The notes under the pieces were generated by a model that did not search any database, was not told the origin of the DNA, and was given only the letters and a program-made list of their open reading frames with translations. Below are positions 21,462-30,184 of a stretch of DNA of 64,000 bases, in pieces. The position numbers and the translations under genes were made by a program. Source of the DNA: Globisporangium splendens (taxonomy: Eukaryota > Oomycota > Peronosporomycetes > Pythiales > Pythiaceae); NCBI GenBank assembly GCA_006386115.1, contig VFIW01000008.1, positions 248,001-312,000 of the forward strand. The letters are read 5' to 3'. Within the stretch, counting starts at the first letter, position 1, and every line of letters starts with the position of its first letter.

Positions 21462-21616
21462 GGTGCAAGGATCACCACCTCTCCGCATTTGCTCTTTCTT
21501 GGAACACAACTTTATCTTTATAAGGTGAGGTGTATTTAGGTTCATCGTCGTGACCTACAATATCCACTCTCCTTACTACTCTTCATTACGAATTTCATCT
21601 AGGAGTGTAAATGTGT

Positions 21617-22201
21617 CTACAGCGCGGATTGCAATAGATCACTTCGAACTGCTAAATAATCTTTGACCAGGATGGCATGTTCTCTTGGTCCTATGTGAGG
21701 CTGCCTTGTGTTGTCCAATGACCTTGGGTCTTCCGAACTTCGCATTAGCCAATGCATGACGTCGTTGTCAAGATCCTGGGTGAGATTGTTGAAAGCAGCT
21801 CGATGAGTTGGGAAGTGAACCTGCGTTGAGGTTCTGGTGTCCATGGCTAGGTTGGCGGCTGAGTCCGCCATCTTGTTGAAGGCACGGTAGTGATGGTACC
21901 ATCCTCGGATGTCGATGCAATCCGCGAGTCGTCGACTTGTCTGGTATAAACGTGCCAATCGGTGCTGTCGAGGGGACCGATGCATTCGCTGTTGGGAGAT
22001 AATGAGTGCACTGTCTCCAATCACGTACAACGGTTCGAAGTGACTGCGTTGGGCTTCTCGGAGTCCGTGTATGAGACCCCAGTACTCGGCAAAGTTGTTG
22101 GTCGTGTCCTTCCTGCTATATGCCATGCTGGCGGCCCAGATTAAACTGGCTGTGTGCGAGTCCTTATGGACACGCACGATAATGGATCCAGTCCCTCCTG
22201 G
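21617..22201 (-). pseudogene. LINE-B RNase H, C-terminal portion
   Basis: This matches 6719-7303 closely: FAEYWGLIHGL, VIGDSALI, and NKMADSAANLAMD are present, ending at the same stop codon. Its N-terminal part has been moved 387 bp away by the solo LTR. Apparent coding beyond 22201 is LTR sequence. Confidence 0.85.
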
Positions 22202-22588
22202 TGTAATGGGGCCACCCATTACATGGGTTCCCGGGTCAGGAGAGTGTGGGTTTTCTCCCACATGGGTTTTACCAGCTCTTCCGAACCCACCCACGACGTA
22301 CAGTTGGAGACACATTAATATGTGTCACTCATGAACACTGTACGTAGCCATTTGCATATTAGCCAATAAGACTAAGCCGTTAAGATTTAATCCCATTAGA
22401 TGATAGTCGGACTGGACATCCGATTATCTACCAATGAGAGACACCGTAGGTTTCAGTCACTACGATTGCATGTTAGCACTTTAACGTTTTAATTCACTTC
22501 TCAATTTGCACGGTAACGCGCAAAGCTCCCTTCCTTCCACCTGCGCTTCCTCAACGCACGTGTACGCCGTGTAACGAGTCCCGTTACA
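22202..22588. mobile_element. Solo LTR, 387 bp, with 5 bp target duplication
   Basis: The sequence begins TGTAATGGGG and ends CCCGTTACA, so it has TG...CA termini, and is flanked by CCTGG on both sides (22197-22201 and 22589-22593). The intact target exists in LINE-B at about 6710-6725. Its first 22 bp form an inverted repeat, TGTAATGG / CCATTACA. The body does not match the Gyp1, Gyp2 or Gyp3 LTRs in this window, so it marks a fourth LTR family, left by recombination between two LTRs. I could not fix its orientation. Confidence 0.9.
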
Positions 22589-23069
22589 CCTGGTCCTGGA
22601 TTGCCGCGTGATCCACCATCGAAAAACAACAGGTAAACGCCGCGAGTATCATTTAAAATCAAGGGGATGGTGTCTGTTTGGCTGAGAAAGCAGTCGACAT
22701 ATGCCTTGAGAACTGCCGCAACCGTGTGACCGTCAGAGTCTCTAGCTTGCGCTTCAGCGAGTCGTGTGAGGTTTCGCATTCCTGCCTCTAATCTGGTCAT
22801 CATGATCGCCATCTCAGCAGTCGATTTGATTGGATCCGAATCTATGCGTCGCAGATGCGCACACCAAATGGCATGTATGAGCGACGCGCTCATATATCGC
22901 CACAGCATGTGTGCGACGGGATAGAGATGATCTTGGAGATGTTCCTTGGAGAACTTGTGTCCGATAATGTGTCTCTTGATCGTGGTCCATGCATGCCTTG
23001 GAGTATCTGGTAGATCCAGACTGAAGATCCAGATTGCGGGGTCGTGACCAGGAGTGATTCCGATCTTCG
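22589..23069 (-). pseudogene. LINE-B ORF2 segment up to the first RNase H motif
   Basis: This runs from ITPGHDPAIWIF through the helical linker to LLFFDGGSRGNPGPG, where the solo LTR starts. It reads through the position of the one-base insertion of the + strand copy without interruption, and so shows what the uninterrupted frame looks like there. Confidence 0.85.
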
Positions 23070-23719
23070 TGTAATGGGCCACAACCAGCCATTACATGAA
23101 GGTGGATCAGTTCCCAGATTTAGTGTGTCACACACCACCTTCAGCGTGCATTGTGGAGACACAAATAACAAAGGGATTACGGTAAGACAGTCCCCACATG
23201 CACGTGTGACGTCATTCGATGATGTCACGAGTGTTCTCTGTGCTGATCAGTGCAGAATGTTGTTCTCATGTACTAACCAGTACAGAGTGATGACATCCAT
23301 GTACTAATCAAGTACTGAGTGATGGTTCCTGCTTGGGAAACTGCGCTGGCGATGAGACCGACGTGTCTCTGCCACCTGAAGTGAGTGGCGCGAGCCAATC
23401 ACTTTGCAGGGATCTTATACAAGACTTGAAGTTCAAGCTTCTAGAAGATCCCGTAGGTTCAACCTCAGTGTACCCAAGGTTTTATATATCAGATTCATAG
23501 GTTTTATTGTGTATGTTTAGGTTTTAGTTATAAAACGTGTAGGATCCCTTGGGGTCCATTTGTAAGTAGCGACAGGAACCATAACCATTTTTAATTCAGT
23601 TGCAAATTTTCCTTCAAGCCCTCAAGTCTTCTTCCTCCCTCCAAGTCGGGAGATCGCTTCCTCTGGCGCAAGCGTGTGTGCCGTGTTTGAGGGACTGTTG
23701 TTAACAGCGCCCCCTTACA
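23070..23719 (+). repeat. Gyp1-A 5' LTR (650 bp)
   Basis: It starts TGTAATGGG, ends CCCTTACA, and has the same 650 bp length as the Gyp1-C LTR at 58393-59042. The first 27 bp form an inverted repeat (TGTAATGG / CCATTACA). The probable U3 holds CACGTG at 23201 and TGACGTCA at 23207-23214, then three spaced palindromic repeats (about 23241, 23269 and 23300, each around GTACT...AGTAC or CTGATCAG). A TATATAT at about 23482 could be the core promoter. Confidence 0.9.
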
Positions 23720-23721
23720 CC

Positions 23722-23739
23722 TGGTAGCACTTTGAGCGG
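23722..23739 (+). promoter_or_regulatory. Gyp1-A primer binding site
   Basis: TGGTAGCACTTTGAGCGG begins 2 nt after the LTR. It starts with TGG, complementary to the CCA end of a tRNA, as expected for minus-strand priming. The first 11 bases are the same in Gyp2, so both families may use the same tRNA. Confidence 0.75.
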
Positions 23740-23838
23740 TCCTTCCAACGACCCAGTGAAGTGAAGAGGTTTGACGATGCGGCTTTAAGCACGTCGCGCA
23801 TTCCTGTCCAAGACCCTGCGAGCATCCTTGTTTGGAAC

Positions 23839-24888
23839 ATGGATGCTACAGGAACCCCACTCGGTCCAGCAGTACCGGAAACTGTCGAGTTGACTATTGA
23901 GGGTTTCCCTCATCTGTCTTCTCATGAGTGGATGGCGCTTGAGCGCATGCGAGATGTCATCGGAGAGGCTGTTGTGGTCAGTCGGCTTCGATCGGCGTCT
24001 CCGGAGGACCAGAAGAGCGCGGTGGTCAGCTTCATGCACCACGAGATCATGTCCTCCCGGAAGCAGGTCGCAACCCCTGTTTCCTCACTCAGGACGGTGC
24101 CACTGAAGCTTGACGTCTCTCCGTATCGCGGCGGAGAGAGCGAACCTCTCTCGCGATGGTTCGTCGAGTTGGATGCAGCTACCACTGCAAGACAACTGCG
24201 AGACCCTTCGCAGCAAGTGTTGTTCGCGATGTCCAACCTTGCGGGTCGTGCGAAGAGCTGGGCGTATGGCAAGCGTTTAGCCGATCTAAACTGCTTCCCC
24301 AGCTACGACCACTTCAAGACTGAACTCAAGAAGGCGTTTGAACCTCCACAGAGTGAGTTCCGTGCGCGCGCCGAGTTCCTCAAGCTTCGTTAAGGCCGTT
24401 TCGACCTTCACTCGTATGCACAACGTGCTCGTTACTTGGTATCGAGCATCGTTGACGAGCCGATTGACGTTCCGACGCAAGTCGTGACGTTCATGACGGG
24501 TCTGAACGATGGTCCGATTCGGAACCAACTATTCCGCGAGTACCCCAAGACGCTGGACGAAGCCATTGAACGTGCGATGCAAGAAGAGTTCAGCATCAAG
24601 CAAGCGAAGTTCCATGGGTTCGCGTCGAGACCAATGCAGCAATCGAATGCCGTGTATGACGGTCCCGAGCCCATGGACATCTCGTACATTTCCACGCCTG
24701 GAAATGAGCGTCCTCGCAACGATGGGAAGTGTTTCCGTTGCGGGAAGCCGGGTCACATTGCTCGGAACTGCAAGGTGTCTTTGCCAGGTCGGCAAACGAC
24801 ACAAGGTGCTCGTTCGAACAACCACGATCGTTCTTACGGTCGTCGGTTCGAACGGTCACCTGGACCAAAAAACGGGAATGGACAGTAG
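23839..24888 (+). pseudogene. Gyp1-A gag (capsid and zinc knuckle) with in-frame TAA
   Basis: I take the ATG at 23839 (GGAACATGG). The open frame extends upstream to 23761 only through a GTG. The protein has a retrotransposon Gag domain and a CCHC knuckle (CFRCGKPGHIARNC) near its end. It packages element RNA into virus-like particles. The frame is interrupted by TAA at 24391-24393 and then continues in the same frame to TAG at 24886. The TAA sits where the conserved Gln of the LKQG motif is expected (CAA), and the same TAA occurs in Gyp1-B and Gyp1-C. This copy keeps TGG at the Trp that is TGA in B and C. Confidence 0.85.
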
Positions 24889-24906
24889 GGGCGGGGCCTC
24901 CTACTG
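24867..24906 (+). promoter_or_regulatory. Gyp1-A gag/protease -1 frameshift signal
   Basis: The heptamer A_AAA_AAC (24867-24873) lies in register with the gag codons (CCA AAA AAC). It is followed by a 9 nt spacer and a 24 nt hairpin at 24883-24906 with a 9 bp stem (CAGTAGGGG pairing with CTCCTACTG, one G-T pair) and a 6 nt loop. The gag stop (24886-24888) is inside the stem. A -1 slip leads directly into the protease frame. The same heptamer class is known from retroviral gag-pro junctions. Confidence 0.8.
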
Positions 24907-25508
24907 GCCCGGAAAAGAGGACTGTGGACGTTGTGGAGACACAGGACTCTGGCCCCTATGTGCATCAAGCACATGCAGTTTCCACTATGAGTGAGAAGAG
25001 TGTCAGTCAAGCGTCAAGTTTGATCGTTCACAAAGTTCATGTAGACGGTATTGCAACGCCTCTACGAGCTTTGGTTGACACTGGTGCATCGAACAACTTT
25101 GTTCGAAATGAAGTGATCGTCAGGCATGGTGTCTTTGTGCCTGATGCGTATGAAGAGAAGACAATGATCGTCCGGTTGGCAAATGGGTCAACTGTGAAGA
25201 TGCCGAAGCGCGTGGTGCGTTTGGCAATCAAGTGTGAAGATTTCCGAGGTGAAGACGAGTTCATTTTACTCGACCTCGATGACAAGTTTGACATCATCCT
25301 GGGAATGCCATGGTTGAAGCGTTATCAACCTAGCATTGACTGGATGAATATGAAGATCTCCGTTGGCAAGTCACGCGATGTTGACTTGTGCTGCACAACA
25401 ACGGATGAAGTGGTGTGGGTGTACACATCTGTGGAAGAGATCCCAGATGGCCCTTGTGATATTGCGGTGTGCGATGGCCCCCATGTTCACAAGCGGTACC
25501 CATTTTGA
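24868..25508 (+). CDS. Gyp1-A protease frame
   Basis: This frame lies -1 relative to gag and open from before 24729 (no ATG), so it is most likely reached by frameshift at 24867-24873. It encodes an aspartic protease of the retropepsin fold: LRALVDTGASNNFV with the catalytic Asp, a flap-like region, and the FDIILGMPWL motif that closes the fold. It cleaves the Gag-Pol precursor. It ends at TGA 25506 and overlaps the RT frame by 40 nt, again in the -1 direction. Confidence 0.85.
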
Positions 25509-28500
25509 AGACGACAAATGGAGGTGGAGCAGTCAGGCGCCAGAAAAAGACTGTCTCCTTTGCCATCGACGACGAGAAGGTTCGCGATGGCGTTGACAAT
25601 AGTGAATGGAAGTGGAACAGACACCCTTCCCAAGACAAGAAGACCAGCAAGAAGAGTGTTCCGTCAAGAGTTTTGAGTTCCCCTGATCAAGGTACAAGTG
25701 GTGATGACGAAGGGAGTGTCCAAGCACAAGACATTCCAAGCGAGTTTGTGGATATCGCGGTCTACAATGAAGAAGGTGACGTGGATGTAATCCGTCACGT
25801 GAAGATTGAAAATCCTCCAAGTTCAGTCGAAGAATTGATTTCCTTGCCATCGATGAGCAAGAAGACACTGGAGCGCAGCCTAGCGAGAGGCGATGTTGCG
25901 CAGGTGTGTGTGATCGTCGAAATGGTCGACGAAGGCTTCGTCAACACAGCATCGAGTGCGGATGCAGATGTGTTGGACGAAAAGACACGGAAGGAAGGTT
26001 CGAGGAGCAGTCGTGGGACGCCCTCAAGAAGAACCCCGTGTATGCGCTTGCCAGGGAATATGAAGACATTTTCCCTGACAAGGTGCCGGACGAGTTGCCA
26101 TTCGACAGAGGCATTCGTCATGAGATTGATGTACTTCCTGGCACGAAGTACTGCATCACAAGACAGTGGCCGTTGCCAAAGGAACAAGTCGAGGCAATCG
26201 ACGAGTTCTTTGCACAACGTGCTAATGCTGGTCATGTGCGAGAGAGCAAGTCTCCGCATTGCAGCCCCACTTTCTGTGTGAAGAAGGCAACTGGAGGTTG
26301 GCGCATTGTTCACGCTTTCAACAAGCTGAACGGCACGACAATTCCAGCCCAGACTCCGGTTCCACGCAAGGACATGATCCTTGATGGAATGGTTGGCAGC
26401 ACCGTCTTCAGTGCTATCGATCTGAAAGATGGGTTCTATCAGATTCGAATGCGCGAAGACGATGTTCCACTAATCGCAGTGAGTACCCCGAGTGGTATGC
26501 TGTGGGAATGGTTAGTGATGCCACAGGGACTGAAGAATGCTCCTGCGACCTTCAATCGAATGGTCACAAACGTTCTTCGCCCTCTGCGAACATTTGCACC
26601 AAGTTACTTTGACGACATTTTCGTTCATAGTAAGGCCACGAATGGGAAGTCTGATGTCGATGTTCATCTCGATCATCTTCGTCAAGTTTTCCAGGTCATG
26701 CGTGAGAATGAACTCTACGCAAACTTGAAGAAGTGCATGTTCTTCTCCCCCGAGATCCCTGTTCTCGGTTGTTTTGTGGGCAAGAGCGGTGTTCGAGTCG
26801 ATCCGGAGAAGGTCAAAGCTATTGACGATTGGCCAGTGCCAAAGAACGTCAAGCAGCTACGACAATGGTTGGGTTTAGCCAACTACTTGCACAAGTACAC
26901 GCGCAATTATGCAGCGTTGGTGCAACCCCTCACACAGCTCTTGAAGAAAGACGTTGAGTGGGAGTGGTCGAAAGACCATGAGACGGCATTCGAAGAAGTC
27001 AAGAGGAGTCTTCGAGAAGCTCCTGTGTTGGCTCTGCCAAACCACGACAAGCCGTTCCACGTCGTCTGTGATGCGAGCGATTATGCCATCGGTTGCGCAT
27101 TGATGCAACACGATGATGAGGGTCATGAGCGAGTTGTGTCGTATCAGTCACGACAACTCCGACCCGCAGAACGGAAGTACCCAGTTCATGACAAGGAACT
27201 TCTGGCGATGAAGTATTCTTTGGTCAAGTTCCGTGTGTATCTGCTTGGCGAGGAGCGCTTTGCTATCTACACTGATCACGCATCTCTGCGTACGGCAGTG
27301 AAGACTCCTCATTTGTCGCAATGAATGGCGAGATGGTTCTCCTTCTTTGCAGAGTACAACTTCGTTGTACACTACAAGCCAGGCAAGACGAACATCTTAG
27401 CCGATGCGCTGTCAAGACGTCCGGATTGCGATCCGAAGACCAAGAGTGAAGACACGGACGGAGCGTGTCGACTCTGTGAAGATGTTCAAGCGATCGCGGT
27501 GCGAGCTGCGACTGCAGTGCGAGAAGAGATCGTCGAAGGGTACAAGTCTGACGAAACATGTCAGGACTTGTTGAAGTACTTCAAAGACCCTTCGGACAAA
27601 GCACTGCAAGGTCTTCCGTCGCGCACAAGATCGCGAGTTCACCGCTTCCGAGTACTCAACGGGCTGTTGTACTATGCGGTCGAACAAGGGGATACAGCAA
27701 GGATTGTTGTTCCCAACGACGAAGGTCTGCGTCATCGACTCTTGTATGAGTACCATGACAGTCCTTCTGGTGGCCATCTCGGACGTGAGAAAACGTTTCT
27801 CAGTCTTTCCCGGGATTACTACTGGCCACACATGTACAAGTGGGTGCGCAAGTATGTGAGGACTTGCGAGGCCTGCCAACGAGTGAAACCCTCTGGTTCC
27901 ACGCAGGCACCACTTCGTTCATTGGCTGTCCCATCGGACAGTTGGAAGTCTGTGAGTATGGATTTCATATTCGGACTTCCTCGAGACACACATGGACGCA
28001 ACGGCATCCTTGTGTTTGTGGACCGATTCAGCAAGATGGTCCATCTTGCGCCTGTTTCGGACAAGATCTCGGCAGAGATGACTGCCAAGGTCTTTGTAGA
28101 CGTCATATTCCGTCTGCACGGACTACCAGTCGAGATCGTGTCTGACCGTGACACCCGTTTCACGTCCAAGTTCTGGCGTGCACTGTTCGGACTTCTGGAC
28201 ACCAAGTTGTCCATGTCAACAGCGGCACACCCTGAAACGGATGGTCAAACAGAGCGAGTGAATCGCGTCCTCGAAGACGTGTTGCGCAGCTACGCAACGT
28301 CTTTCAAAGAGTGGAGCGACTATCTCCCTCCTGCCGAGTTTGCGTTGAACAACTCCACGCATGTCTCGACAGGTCACTCTCCATTTTATGTGAACTATGG
28401 CATTCATCCCCGAGTGCCTGCTTCCATAATGGGTGAGGTCTCTACCTTAAGTGGGGGAGGGACTCCGGCTCATGGTAACAAGCCGAAGTCGTCTTACGAC

Positions 28501-29465
28501 CTGAATGCTGCTTCCGAGTTGAAAGCCAATTTTGACTCGATGAAACCCCTCGACGACCTAACAAGTCGTGAAGAGCAGCAAGTCGATGACTTTATTGTGA
28601 GGAGACAAGCCGTTGTGAGGTTTGTTCGAGACGCAATAGCGAAGGCTCAGGATCTGCAAAAGGAACAAGCAGACAAGAGCGGAAGGAAGAACAAGCAAGT
28701 ATATAGGATCAATGATCTTGTATTACTTAGCACGGCGAACCTGCCTGAACATGCAGTGTCCAACTTGGGAAGCTCCAAGCTCCTGCCAAGGTTCATTGGA
28801 CCGTTCAAGGTAGTGAAATGCAATGGTGATGCCTACACGCTAGACATACCTACACGCATGCGTCTACACCCGACATTTTATGTGGGTAGACTGAAGCCTT
28901 ACCTTCCAAGTGGATCTGCGGACCCTACGAGATCTTCCGCAAACGATCGAGCTGATCGTGAAGCTTCTCCACTTGATTGCGAAGAGCAAACAGCTCATCG
29001 CTCTGGAGATCCTTCTCGGCGTACAGGAGTTGTAGGACGTCGAAGGATTGGTCCTTCACTGCCTCCAACGCTTGAAGACGAGAATGGTACTCACCACGAA
29101 GTACCTCGAGAGCCGAACCTGCCTCTTCCACAGAGCGCAAAAGGCGATCGTGAACCAACTCACGAGACTTCTCGTTCTTCCGGAGTCGAACAAGTTCGTC
29201 CCGAATCTGTTGGAACCGTTCCTCAAAACGGGACTCCAAAGCCGAACACTGGGCAGAACCTTCTGTCAGATCGTCGATCTTCGACTCGTGATCGGCGACA
29301 AGGTTCTCGAGACTCTCGCAGCGTTCCTCAAGCGTCGAACAACGCTGCTGCAGCGCCTCGATTTGCCCACGATGAGCACTCTTCCACTTCCAGAGTCGCT
29401 CAATCGTTTTCTCGTTCAGCCCCACCCCCGTTGTTAGGCTCTCAGGGAAAGCATCGCTGGGTGGT
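25469..29465 (+). pseudogene. Gyp1-A pol: RT, RNase H, integrase, chromodomain start
   Basis: The frame opens at 25469, -1 relative to protease. Compared with Gyp1-B and Gyp1-C, one A is missing near 25996 (GGAAGGTTCG against GGAAAGGTTCG), shifting the frame. A single base change makes TGA at 27322-27324 where the others have AGA. RT carries YFDD (the other two copies have YLDD). RNase H (VVCDASDYAIGCAL) and integrase follow, with the HHCC zinc site (H, H, CEAC) and the D, D, E triad (SMDFIFGLP, VSDRDTRF, NRVLEDV). The chromodomain begins (QGKHRWVV) but is replaced by Gyp2 LTR at 29466. Confidence 0.88.
28925..29425 (-). CDS. Antisense coiled-coil ORF of Gyp1-A (5' end lost)
   Basis: This minus-strand frame of 166 codons is opposite the low-complexity linker between integrase and chromodomain. 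It reads as one long amphipathic helix with heptad-spaced Leu, preceded by KTIERLWKWKSAH. It begins at a GTG only because Gyp2-1 cut off the upstream part; in Gyp1-B the same frame continues to an ATG and is 276 codons. Against Gyp1-B it aligns without gaps at about 108 of 165 identical residues by my count, with mostly conservative changes. The function is unknown; oligomerisation is likely. Confidence 0.7.
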   Translation of the reverse strand: MGLNEKTIERLWKWKSAHRGQIEALQQRCSTLEERCESLENLVADHESKIDDLTEGSAQCSALESRFEERFQQIRDELVRLRKNEKSRELVHDRLLRSVEEAGSALEVLRGEYHSRLQALEAVKDQSFDVLQLLYAEKDLQSDELFALRNQVEKLHDQLDRLRKIS

Positions 29466-30000
29466 TGTAACCGGACACTTCCGAGTTACGCAGCACGGTA
29501 CGTATGTGAGGAAGCGTATGCAACGCTTCTCTCAAGGACTCTGTTCCGAGAGCGGTTGCCTGCTTCCTACAGTGCAACAATCGGTTACCTATAGGTCTCT
29601 ATAGAGCAACCGTCGATAACCAAAGGCTTTAGTTAACGGTAAAAATGGAACTGTTTATTTGTTGGAGGTTGCCCTCTGTAGAACAACCTGGATTATCTTT
29701 ATGCAACTATGAACAATAGCAATCTCAAGTGTAATTACTCCCCATGGGGCAATGAGTGGCTATGAAAGACTAACGCTAGTTGTCTTATGTGATTGGATGA
29801 GATGCATGTTCAATTATATCAAATCGGAGGCGCCGTCACTCAGACTGGCTGCCGGCTCCACCGTGAAGGTTCGAGCAAGTACGACGAACCTCATGGTTCG
29901 GTCTCAAACTTGTTGCGCGTACTCTACGTACCGCAAGGTTCGGTTTGGTTGTGTGGCACAACACAAGTGCTTAACCATGTTACAGTGTAACCCCGCTACA
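29466..30000 (-). repeat. Gyp2-1 3' LTR (535 bp)
   Basis: On the minus strand it starts TGTAGCGGGG and ends CCGGTTACA. It matches the other Gyp2 LTRs but has C to T at the terminal hairpin (TGTAGC for TGTAAC on the element strand). It abuts Gyp1-A at 29465. Confidence 0.9.
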
Positions 30001-30013
30001 CCACCCCCCACTT
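30001..30013 (-). promoter_or_regulatory. Gyp2-1 polypurine tract
   Basis: The minus strand reads AAGTGGGGGGTGG immediately before the 3' LTR. It is identical in Gyp2-2 (52099-52111). It primes plus-strand cDNA synthesis. Confidence 0.8.
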
Positions 30014-30184
30014 AAAGTGCGAAACACTCGAAGGGTCGGTGTGAGAAACGTGTGGATCTCGCGCGTGTGCGCCGAGAAAGGGGAACATTCGTGTATTCCT
30101 CGGGAAAGAGCACAGTGGCGACGCGTGCGTTAATTTCACCGAGTGTTGGCACATATAGTCGCTGTGCTCGCGCACGTGAGTATC

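Larger units (their letters stand above)
7409..21511. repeat. OYE / LINE-A tandem array, 6,118 bp period, with internal inversion
   Basis: OYE genes occupy slots at 7706, 13824 and 20208 (+) and 9427 and 15545 (-), measuring from the start of the open frame. Slot spacing is 6,118 bp for both strands in the first period. In the second it is 6,384 bp, which is 6,118 plus the 266 bp of a SINE and its duplicated target. LINE-A is in the minus orientation in every unit. The OYE pair between LINE-A copies is OYE1-spacer-OYE2 in the first unit and OYE2-reversed spacer-OYE1 in the second. The array therefore combines tandem duplication with a flip of one OYE pair. Confidence 0.85.
21512..23069 (-). 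mobile_element. LINE-B, 3' part, - strand, interrupted by solo LTR and cut by Gyp1-A
   Basis: The 3' tail of LINE-B enters the OYE1 3' flank at about 21512 (LINE tail CTTATAAAGATAAA on the minus strand). The RNase H end is at 21617-22201 and the preceding region at 22589-23069. A solo LTR (22202-22588) splits RNase H. At 23069 the LINE stops exactly at the Gyp1-A LTR, within the codons for AKIGITPGH of the ORF2. This copy lacks the extra G seen in the other LINE-B at about 6317. The two LINE-B copies point towards each other across the OYE array. Confidence 0.88.
23070..29465 (+). mobile_element. Gyp1-A: Ty3/Gypsy (chromovirus-like) element, 3' end lost
   Basis: The order is 5' LTR, PBS, gag, protease, RT, RNase H, integrase, and the beginning of a chromodomain, after which Gyp2-1 starts. 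It is inserted into LINE-B (-). Its gag has an in-frame stop, pol has a one-base deletion near 25996 and a stop at 27322, so it is inactive. A minus-strand coiled-coil frame overlaps the 3' end (28925-29425). Confidence 0.92.

Noticed and set aside
7409..21511. OYE region as one simple large palindrome
   Set aside because: LINE-A is in the same orientation in all units and spacing is a constant 6,118 bp, which fits tandem duplication plus a local flip.
24883..24912. H-type pseudoknot at the Gyp1 frameshift site (loop GGGC with GCCC just after the stem)
   Set aside because: The pairing segment follows the stem with no connecting nucleotides, too short to span a 9 bp stem. I keep only the hairpin.
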